From Dipteris shenzhenensis (Eukaryota; Polypodiophyta; Polypodiopsida; Gleicheniales), in the NCBI GenBank assembly GCA_047967505.1, contig CM106539.1: a stretch of DNA of 64,000 bases. The stretch is one strand, 5' to 3'. This document shows, piece by piece, positions 10,901 to 22,100 of the stretch. The notes beneath the pieces were generated by a model, which saw nothing but the letters and a program-made list of their open reading frames with translations, ran no database searches and was not told the origin of the DNA. Position 1 is the first letter of the stretch, and every line of letters begins with the position of its first letter. Both the position numbers and the translations under genes were made by a program.

Positions 10901-13900
10901 CACAACACTCTGCACTAGCTGCTCTGGATCTGTGGGCGACTGAAAGAGAGGCAACAATGTATCAAAGACATCTGAGGAATCACCAGTAGGCTGTTTTTGC
11001 ATTCTAGCCAAGGTAAAGGCACATTTTCAGCAAATACAACATCCCTATTGACAATCACATTGCCCGTGTTGGCCTGTTACAACTTGTATCCCTTGCTCTC
11101 TACGCTATATGCATTTTACAGCTTTGTCTTCAAGCTTGTGCCTCAGCTGAGATGGCACATGAGCATAAGCCAATGACCCGAACACCCGCATATGAGAAAT
11201 TTCAGGTTTGCGACCGTACCATGCCTCGTAAGGTGTGATAGTCTTCAAAGCCTTTGTGGGTGCCCGATTGAGCACATACTTGGAGCACATGACAGCATCC
11301 AACCAAAACTTATTGGGCAAAGACTTTCCTTTGAGCATGCACTTGCCCATTTCCATCTTTGACCGATTTTTCCTCTTTGCCAGCCCGTTCTACTGAGGAG
11401 TATAAGGCACTATACATTGATGAATAACTGAGCTGCCAAAAAATCAGAGAATTCAGGGGACATGTACTCTCTCCCCCTGTCAGTGCGTAGAGTAAGGAGC
11501 TTGTTCCTTGATTCATTTTCAGCCATGGCAAGCCAATGTCTGAAGCATGGGAACACATCAGATTTGGCCTTCATGCCATATATCCAAGCAAATCTGGTGT
11601 AGTAATCCACAAAGGTAGAAAAGTAAAGGTAGTCCCCAAGAGATGCTGTCCGCATCGGCCCACACACATCACTATGCACAAGGTGAAGCTTCCTGGATGC
11701 ACCAACTGTCCCATCCTTTGGAAATGAGAAACGGTGCATTTTGCCCAACAAGCATCCCTCACAAACATTGTTAACCGGTGCATGCATGGGTGGGAGAGCA
11801 ACCACCATGTTTTGTGAATGCATTTTAACCAAGCTTCTGTAGTTGAGGTGACCCAACCTCGCATGCCATAAGTGGGAATCTGAAATTACAGATTCAGCCA
11901 TTAAATTTGCCTCTATAGCAGGCTGTTTATCATAAACATCAACATGATATAGCCTAGAAGAAAGTGACCCAGTAAGTACTATGAACCCAGTAAGTACTAT
12001 GATGTCATCGTACCAGTTGTCATACACGGCACATCGATAACCATCAAAGAGAACCTGAAAGCCATTCAAGGATATGGCTGCAATGGAGATGAGGTTCTTC
12101 TTGATACCTAGGACAAACAAAACGTCCATGAGCATGCTCGTATCACTTGAAATTGAAGTGACCTCGACCTAGCCAATCCCTCTCACATCTGAAAAAATCT
12201 CATCCACGTTAATGAGCTGCTCTTGAAAATTTTTGATTTTTGTGATGTATGCATCCATGTCCCCCTCTTCCATTTTGACATTCTCCAATTGCTTGTGTAC
12301 GAAAGCAACACGTGCCTCATTGTGAACCTGGTAAAGGTGAGCCCAGATGCCCCACGTAGCCTTTGATGTTTTGCAAGACTGAATGTGAGGAATGATACGT
12401 CTCTTGACTGAAAGCATGTGCTTGGGCATCTTGCATCTCTACCATCCCATTTGGCCTGTTCGGGTGTAGGAGGTGTGGCTGGAGTAGTAGTAGATCCAAA
12501 GGTGGCTATAACAGTTGCACCAACGGTGGCAGTAGATCCAGAAGTGGCTGTAGCAGCTGCACCAGCTGTAGCAATAGCAGAAGTGGATGCCACAAAGGAA
12601 GGTCGAAGATCCGATCCTGAGACAATACCCCAAAATTTTTTGGCAACCAGCATGTATGACCACATGGGATAATTGGGTCCATCGAGCTTGTCCTCAGCTG
12701 AGAACATACCCATCCAATCGTTGCTTCCCATGGCAAAAATAAATCCCTGACGGAAAAATGTGCGCTCAAGAGTAGCCTCAAGGCTTTCACTGCAAAATGA
12801 GCTGCCTGTCCAAAAATGACAGCAAATGTCAGGCAGTGACCAACCAAAAATTGACTGCTCAAACAATGAGCTAAATGCAGGTGCTGTCCCCAAAAATATG
12901 ATCTACAAAACAATATCTGTCCGGTCAAAGGAACCCCTTGCCAAAGATAGCTGTCCTGCAAAAATACCAGCCCAAAAAGAGGGGCAAATGTATGCAAATG
13001 TATCCAATGATCAATTGAGCTGTAAATGTCCTAGATGGAGGCTGTGTGTCTCAAATCTGACAAGACAACAAGCCCAAATCAAGGGGCAAATGCATAATCG
13101 AATAAAGCACATGCCACTGCAATGGACAACAAATCTAGCAAAAGCCCCAAAATCTAAGAGGGCAAATATGTCAAAAAGAGGACAAATTGGGAAAAGCCCC
13201 AAATTGTGCTGCAAGTTACAAATGTGATTCAATGTGCTGCAATTCCAAGCCAATGACAATGTTCCTGCATGTCAATGTCTACCAAATGCCCATGCCCAAA
13301 ATTGGCTATACCAATTGGGCCAATTTCACTGCAAATTTCAACAAAATTGACAAAACCCCCAATTTTTGGAAGGGCAAAACTGGCAAATTTGGGGCAAATG
13401 ACCAAAAGCCCCCAAATTTTGCTGAAATAAAACAAATGTGACAAAATAACCTGCAAATCTAAAAATATCCTGCAATCTGTCAGCAATAGATCCAAAATTC
13501 CCAGTGTTGGAGTGGAAATAAAGTCAAAATAGGGCAAATACTGCAAAAGCCCCAAAATGTGACCAAAAGGAGCAAAATCTGCAAATGTTACACAAAAGCT
13601 TCAATCCCTAGAGCAAAATCACCTCAATGTCACTGCAATGTGTGCAAACGTGACATAAAAGAGGGTGAAAAGCTTCAAATCCAACTGTACCAGGCATATC
13701 TGAGTCAAGAGGGTGAGAATTGCAGCCAAATGGTGCTAGAGCAGGTTGGAGCACCTGGAGGAAATCCTGAATGACTGAAAAGACTTCAGATCTGAGCAAA
13801 AAACCTCCAAAAACAGTTCAAAGATGCTCGAAATCAACTTCTGCCAAGTCGTACGGATTTCTGGCAGCACCATGAACCTGTCCGCATGGCCATACGGACA

Positions 13901-16135
13901 TCTGTACAACTGTACAGAAATTTCCCCCAACCAAAATGGTGCGGGACAAGGTCGTTTGTATGCGGGCAGCTCAAAAATTTCAAAAAACATTGAAATCAGA
14001 CTTCAAAAAGTCAAAAAACAGTCGTCGCTGGATTGTTTTTCTGCTAAAAAAATAGGTTTCTGGCGATGAAATGAGGCACCGGACTGAGTTGGAGCAAAAT
14101 GGCAAGTAGGAGCAATGGGACAGCACGAGGGAAGGCAGGTAGGAGCAAGAGAACCTGCTCTAATACCATTGTTGGGTGCAGGAAGCAATTTAACGGGAGT
14201 GGAGTGCGGAAAACAAACAGCAAGCTAGATCAAAACGTAGTACTGCTCAAATGGATAAGAGGAAAATACAAAGGGTGGCCTATATGGCCCCCAAGTCAAC
14301 CATATAGTTGACCAAAGAAGTCAACTCATATGACCTACAAGGCTCATACCAGAGCTAAGTGCTTACACTTTTGCTGACGTATACTAGGATTCTCATGTGG
14401 GTCTTTTCATCCTTCTAGTCAACATTGCTCTGTTATGTCAGAGTGCCTTTCAGTTGGGAACACTTGCTCCACTCTTGGTTTGCTATGCATGCAAGAACTT
14501 CCTTGGTTTTCTGGCTCTTTCATATAAACTATGCCACAAGGGCTTTAGCTTTGGTGCCTTGCTGTTACTTATTTTTCGAATTTGCTCTTGGCTTTTTGTA
14601 TTATAGCTTGGATGGATATCAATTCATCCCCTTTGTTCCTTGCTTTCCCTCTTTCACTAAGCTCTTCGATGAGTTTTACCTTGTTCACCATCTAACCTCT
14701 CCTAACTTCCTTGTAGGTAGTTTCCCAAAGATCTTTTAGACTCCTTTTCGATCTGCCTGCAGTATTTTGATGAAGTTTCTCTTTTTTCTCCTCTTACCTG
14801 CCTTGTGTTCTCTCACCTTTATTTACTTTTCTCCCCCTGCTGCTCTCTTGCATGTATGCCTGGTTCTGTGCATTTCTTAGCATACCAGCTATTACATGGC
14901 ACTCTACTGCTTCTCCCTTGGTACACATTTTGAAGGAGATGCGAGTCGTTTTGTTTGGAATCCTTGTGATTTGGTTACTCGTCTCCATGCAGCTGTAGTG
15001 AATTTAGTGCTTTCTCTAGCTCGTCTTAGTGTCAGTGGGACCTGAGTACTCCGTCCTCAAGTAAGGTTGAAATTTTCTTCCCTTGTCTATTGTCCTTGCG
15101 TTTACCTGGCTTTCAAGAGGGGAAAGGCTCTATGGTGAGTCCATCATTGTGCCATAAATTTTGTTGGAAGTGATTATGAGATAATCTGCAAAACGTCTAT
15201 GTCAGTGCCGCTATAGACACAAAACAATGGGAGAGTGATTTGACATGGTTGTGCATGCAAAGTTGCTTCACCATATCCCAATCTCCAACATTGAAGGGGT
15301 CTTGCCTCTCTAACAGCTGATCGTGTTGACACTATGTGAAGGAATGTATATAGAAGGGGCTAGTCGCCAGCCATTTCATACCAAGCATGTTAGAGGGAAG
15401 GCCTCCCATGTGTGGCTTGCAATAAGTACCTGAAGTTGCTGTATGGTGCCTTTTGGGAAGGCCCAATTCACTTCTTGAAATTCCAATGGAAGGATGGCAA
15501 GGGGCTAAGTCTCTTGGGGAGCCCCATTAATGGCCTCTAAGTAAGTGGAAATTTTGTTCGAGATGCTCCATTCCGGAACAAAGCCAAGCTGCATATCATG
15601 GATGATTTCAAGGAAAATGAAACATAGGCATAGGCTCAAGACATTCAGTGATTGATCTCCATTGGCAAATGTCGTTCCTATCCCCCCTCTTTGGAGGTCA
15701 GGGAGGGCATTTGTCTCGTATCAAAGATTAAATGCAAAGCAAGCATCTTATTTTGTGTAAAGGGGAGCTCCTACTGGCTCATCATTGGTTGTGCGATGAC
15801 CACTAAGGCATGGCCTAAACCTCCTCTCAAGCAGATGCTACTTGAGGTATGGGTTCCTGATCTTGGAACAAGTGGTAGGCATCTCCTAGATTTCAAGGAT
15901 ACGAATGCATCTGGCTGTCTCATTCTTCAAAAGTTGGAGTTGTGCTTTCAAGGTTTTGGAAGAAGTGTCTCCACATCCTATTACCTTGTTGTCCCCATCT
16001 GTCCGTGAAGAATGGTATGAGTACTCTACATAGCCAGCCTTTACGTCTAGCTTGGTGCACTCATACTAATCAGCCAACCATGGGGAAGTTGAGTGCCACT
16101 CCTTAAGCCTTCCGATGGAGGTGAGGTTTGTTGGT

Positions 16136-16175
<40 letters not shown>

Positions 16176-19100
16176 AAGGGTTGCTTTTTGACTCCTTGGT
16201 CCGTCCAACGGGGATGTATGGCAATCCATGCTGGGGGCCAGACTTGTCGGATATAGAGTGGGCCAGGGTGGAGCGGCTACAGGTTCTCATGTTATCACGG
16301 ATGATCAGTGGTAAGCTCACCAGATCATTCAGGGTCACCCCCATTACAGCTAGATGCTGTGTTTTAGGTCATCACGTCTCTGTACCAAGTCAGGGAGTAT
16401 GGGGATCACACCTCTGGGCGTAGTAGGCTACTATGGCTAGCACTGTCCTCTTCTATCGCACTTGCAGCAGGAGGAGACCAGAGGTGCTGGTATGCACACA
16501 TAGAGAGATGGTTTGAGGGACCTCCACATGTACAGACTACCTTCATTCCAGTATAGCATGGATGCTCCGTTTTCTCCCCTGCTATCGCACGAGGTCAACC
16601 AGGTTATTCGTGAGTGAGGATCTATTGCAGCTACACACATTTCGGACTTGGCTGGACCCGAGTGATCCTCCAGTGAAGCTGGACTTCTACAGAGATCACT
16701 TCTTACATATCATAGCGGAGGGTTTCATTGATCCACCAGGGTACACTTAGATTTACTTAACCCCCTCACTGAGGATCTCTCTTGGGCAGTTCCGGGTCTC
16801 TTCACATAGACTTCGTATTGAGAGCAGCAGAGCAGAGCGACTACCCAAGGAAAGGTGCATATGCACTTTGTGTGACATGCTTCCGTTGAGACAGAGGGGC
16901 ACTTCATCTTCAGGTGCCCTGTTTACTATGAGATCCAAGGACGTTTCTATTGCCTCTTCAGAGACAGCTATGGGGTTTTGGCCCGATTCATCTCCTACAC
17001 AGACTAGCGATGTTTGGCAAGTTTCGTTCATCAGGCACTCAGACACCGCGAAAGGATACTTCGAGCACGGAGACAGGAGCATACTTTTTTCTTGGCTGAT
17101 CCCTCTCAGAGCTCTATCACGGAGTTTTTCGAGCCAGATCACATGGACACCCACGGGACGAGGCCTCGACATGACCGTGACCCGGAGCCTATGACCCGAC
17201 AGCTCAGATAGAGGGTTGACACAGATCACACTTGGGGACATCCCCTCCATGTTTAGAGTCTGGTCCCACCCGACGGGGGTCATAGTAGCCCTGGTTAGAC
17301 GCAGAGCTATGACCAGGAGACATGCCAGGGCTGCACCTTTGAGTGGCCGACATCACTCTATGGCTGATTTCATGCCCCCATTGCCTCATCCACCCTGATG
17401 TCTTGATGGTGATGATGATAATGATGAGATAGTCGACTACCGACATGACATGACTATGTTGTCCTTAGGATTTAGTACTGACATTCTGCATTTTTTGCAT
17501 TTGCATTGGTGTGGATGCTCGTTTAGTAGCTCCACCACCACAGCTCGTTTGTACCAGGTTTTTCATAGTCTCATAGACTGATCGGTCTTCTGAAGACTTG
17601 AATAAACTTTCTTTCTTTCTTTCTTTCTTTCTCTCTCAGAGGTTCTTCAGATGACTAATTGCCAGTTTGCTGCATTGCTCCTCTGGTGGACTTTGCTGTC
17701 CAATGGGCCCATTGGTCCCCTCCAAGGTCCAGGTATGGAAGATAGCCTATCTCACATCCTCCTCCTAGTAACAGTCATTTAGGGATCCTCACATCTGTCT
17801 GGGGGAGTTCTGTTGAAGCTGCTCCAAATGTTAAACAATGGGAGAGTAATCTGACATCGTGATGCCCACTAAGATGCTTATAAATCCTTCTATGCGCCTA
17901 GCCCAATCTCCAACATAGAAGTGGTCTAGCGTCTCTAACAACCTGTTTTGTTGGTGATGTTTGAAGGGATATCTAGGCTTCTATGTAATGTAGTGAACCT
18001 TGTCTCTTGATAAGGAGAGCTACCTTTAATGGAGAATATGAGCAGCTCCTAGGGGACTCTCTTCACATGAGGGATTTATACAGAGGAGGTATCACCCAAC
18101 TTGATCTCAATAAACTCTAGGTTGTTGAAGTCGCCTCCAACAACTCAACAGTCTACATTCAGCAAGCAATTGATAAGCTCACACCATAAGGGTCCTCTCT
18201 TATGTGTATAAACAGAAGTGTATACATTCAGGGTCCCAATCACATGATTTTGAATCCATCCAAAGAATTCATCCACAGATGAGCTCTCGTTGGTCAAATA
18301 CATCAAGGTGCAGGGGGCAGATTAATCGAGATACGAACCCGATCGCTGTCCCATTGCGGATTCATATCCCTGGGCCTCAGCATAAGAATGTCTTCGCGAC
18401 ACTGTCGAACACCCTACTATGGTTCTTTGGAGTCCTTGCAAAGGATTAGGATTGCTGCGGCTGCTGCCTAGAGTAATCATGAAATCCACGTTCCAGCTCA
18501 CCATGGTCCAACACATGGGGAAGATGGAGACTTGGTTAACAGCGCAAGGGGGTCAAGGCTTGTGTAGCAACCTGATAAGGACTTTGCTCTTGGAGGCGGC
18601 ATGCAAGTGGCATCATTGACTTCAAACCCATAGTGTAGGTGCAGGCATCAAGGTCAAAACAATCACACCGACCTATGATAGAACTACTTTAGCAGCCTAA
18701 GAGTGACTCCATGCAATGACATGTCAATCTCTAGCCACATCACAACTAAGGCTTTTGCGTCTTGGAAAACATTGAAGGATCGTTTGAAAAGAGAGAGTGC
18801 AGGTTGCAAAAGAGTCGATGGATTAGCCGTCACGTCAAACTAGGATAATGAAAAAAGGAGTACAAGGTACAAGTACCTGGACCTAGGACTAAGTGTCCTA
18901 GGTGTCACATAGGACTAAGTGTCCTATGTGGCCTAAAAGGCACTAGCACTACAAGTGCCTATATTTATGCCTACAAGGCACATACCATGGTTTATAGGCA
19001 TCACTAGAACCACCAGGAGATGGCCTACAAACCCCCCTCCATGGGATGGGCTGAAGTACTCTGGAAACGTCTCAGAATACCTGGTATTTTCTAGTTATGG

Positions 19101-22100
19101 TGGCACATGTTCATCCAAAAGGATATAGCCACCTATGAATGTACAAGGGATGTCAGATCATGTAACAAAGGGAACCAAGTGTAAAGCCTGTTGAAAGACT
19201 TCGAACTTGGGACGAGGAAGTGCCTTTGTAAACATATCTGCTATGTTGTCCTCTGTGGGAAGATAGGACAACTCTATGTCTCCTGCTGACAACCGCTTCC
19301 GAACATAATGATAGTGAACTTCAATATGCTTGGTACGCGCATGAAACACTGGGTTACGCGCAATGGCCAAAGCACTCTGGTTGTCAGTGTAGACCATGGT
19401 GGAGGATGTCCGGCGAATACCAGAAGCTAGATACACTCTACTGTAGCGGTGAAAGCTGCCGTGTACTCAGCCTCACAGCTAGATGTGGCAACTGTTGGTT
19501 GCTTCTTGCTGAGCCAAGAGATACATGAATTGCCAAGCAAAAAACAATTGCCAGTATGTGACACTCTAGTGTCGGAACATCCTGCCCAGTCACTATTCGT
19601 ATAAGCATGCATGGTAAGTGAACCCTGATCACCATAGAAGAGGGCTAAATCCTGAGTGCCTCTGAGATATCTGAAGACTCTCTTCACTGCCTACCAATGC
19701 TATGAACTGGGCATGTGCATGAATCTGCTGAGGTGAGATACTGCATACTGTAAGTCAGGTCTGGTGTGACATAAATAAATAAGGCATCCAACAGCCTGCT
19801 GATAAAGAGTAGAATTTGAAGCCAGGGTCCACTGGAGTAGAGATTGGCTTGCAATCCTCGAACTGAAAACGATCAAGGAGCTGTCCAATATACTTGGACT
19901 GAGACATCATGATACCCCCCTCAACATGAGCAAACTGAATGCCCAAATAATAATGGAGCTGTCCCATGTCTGACATTCAAAAATCTGCTGCAAATCAGCC
20001 TTGAAAGCTGCAATTTGCTGAGTATCTGGGCCCGTGATGAGCATATCATCCACATATAAAATCAACACAAAAAAATCAGATCCACTCCTGCAGATCCCCA
20101 TGAAGAAAAGCAGTCTTGATGTCAAGTTGGTGCACTTGCCAATGATGATGGGCTGCAATGGCAATGACACATCTAATGGTAGTAATCCCGGATGTGGGAG
20201 CAATTGTCTCCTCAAAGTCAATGCCTTGTTGTTGGGCATACCCTTTTGCAACAAGACGGGCTTTGTATCGATCTATGCTGCCATCAGATTTCCTTTTTAA
20301 TTTGTAGACCCACCGGGTACCAATGGCATGCTTGCCGGGAGGGAGATCTACTAATTCCCGTGTGTCATTTTTGGCAATGGATTGTAACTCAGCTCTCATT
20401 GCATCCATCCACTCTTTGCTGTCAAAAGCATCTTTATGGCACAAGGGCTCTTCATTGCAAGCTGTAGCAAGGAGTGCAAATTCAAGAAAGTGACCATGCC
20501 TCTGTCTATTCCCTGATCTTGTCCGGGCAGCAAAAGGCTGATCTTGTTTGCTGTCCCTCAATGTATCAAGAAGCCATCTGGGAACTTGCCTTTGCTGTCT
20601 ATTGACAACTCTTTCTTCAATGACTGCATCATGAATAGTGGGATCATTTTGTGCTGGAAGAGAAACCTGCAAATCAGTATGGGGTTGTGGCTGATTATTG
20701 CTTGGTGGAGGGCCTGCAGGAGGCTCATGTTGCTGGTCGAAGTCCTCTTCTGAGGATGGCAGAGGTAACCAAGATTCAAAGGCATCAAACATGTCAACAT
20801 CTGGCTTAGCTTTGCAGTCCACAAGAGGAGAAGCTGAATGTTCAGCAAAGATTACATCTCTATTGACAATAATCTTCCCAGTATTTGGTTGATATAACCG
20901 ATACCCTCTGCTCTCTTGGCTGTAACTAATAAATATGCATTTGATTGCCTTGTCATCAAGCTTATGTCTCAGCTGAGATGGTACATGAACATATGCAAGA
21001 GACCCAAAAACTCTCATGTGTGAAAGTGAAGGCTTCCTGCCTTTCCATGCTTCATAAGGTGTAACAGTCTTCAATGCCCGTGTAGGTGATCTATTCAGCA
21101 CATAGTTGGCACACATCACTGCATCAAGCCAAAATTTATTGGGCAAAGACTTGGCCTTAAGCAAGCATCTGGCCATCTCCATTGTGGACCTGTTTTTCCT
21201 TTCAAAAATAGGATTCTGCTGAGGAGTGTAAGGAGTAGTGCATGCGTGAATAATGCCCCGTGAAGACAGAAATGCATCAAACTCCTTAGACATATACTCT
21301 CCCCCCAGGGTGACAAGCTTGCATCTTGATTCATTCTCAACCATATTCAGCCACCTCTGAAAGCATAAGAAAACTTCAGATTTGGCTTTTAAAGGATATA
21401 CCCAGCAATATCTTGTGAAATCATCAATGAGAGTCATGAAATATTTGTACCCTCCAATGGCATTTGTCCTCATTGGGCCACAGACATCACTGTGCACTAG
21501 TTGTAATTTCCTTTGTGAGAGTGTTGGGCAATTCTTTTGAAAAGGAAACCGATGCATCTTACCCAAAAGACAACCCTCACACACATGTTTGGAAACTGTG
21601 TGAGTTTGAGATACATCATTTGCCATCTGTTGTGAATGTAACAAGAGAGAAATTCCTTACTCTTAGCAGACCCAGCGCTCCTGCGAGCTTCCCCTCCCCC
21701 CCTCGCCGTTAGCCCCTACCTCCCCCTAGCTCCCCCCCCGCCGCGACCACCTCCACCCCTCCCCTCCGCCCTCGACCCCCGTCCCCTCTCCCCCCCCCCG
21801 CCGGCCACCTCGCTGCCCCTCGCCTCACCTCCGCTCCACTCCGCCCCCTCGCTCCAACCCGCCCCCTTGCCTCCGCTCCATTCCGCCCCCTCGCTCCAAC
21901 CCGCCCCCTCGTCGCCACTCCAACCCGCCCCTCGCCCCCGCTCCAACCCGCCCCTCGCCGCCGCTCCAACCCGCCCCTCGCTGCCGCTCCAACCCGCCCC
22001 CTCCGGTCCAACCCGCCTCGCCCTCGCCTCGCCCCTTCTCTCCAGCCCGCCTCGCCCTCGCCTCGCCTCCGCTCCAACCCGCCCCTCGCTGCTCCCTCGC

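Larger units (their letters stand above)
8831..14367 (-). mobile_element. Ty1/copia LTR retrotransposon copia-1, complete ends, defective interior
   Basis: Two direct LTRs (8831-9036 and 14170-14367) are flanked by the 5-bp target duplication CTTTT (8826-8830, 14368-14372). A PBS lies next to the right LTR and a purine tract next to the left one, so the element reads on the minus strand. Gag, integrase, reverse transcriptase and RNase H follow in copia order. LTRs differ at roughly 15-20 positions plus indels by eye, so it is older than copia-2. A large deletion, stops, frameshifts and a lost catalytic Glu make it non-autonomous. Confidence 0.95.

Noticed and set aside
12826-13774. Plus-strand ORFs of 70-133 codons in the copia-1 leader
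   Set aside because: They are antisense to the element's leader, low-complexity Lys/Asn/Pro-rich, with no family motif.
8831-14367. Endogenous plant pararetrovirus or retrovirus with envelope
   Set aside because: Integrase lies before RT (copia order), there is no movement protein or envelope-like ORF, and LTR, PBS and target duplication fit Ty1/copia.
16047-16423. ORFs with Leu-Ser or Arg-Glu repeats
   Set aside because: Direct products of the (CT)n microsatellite.
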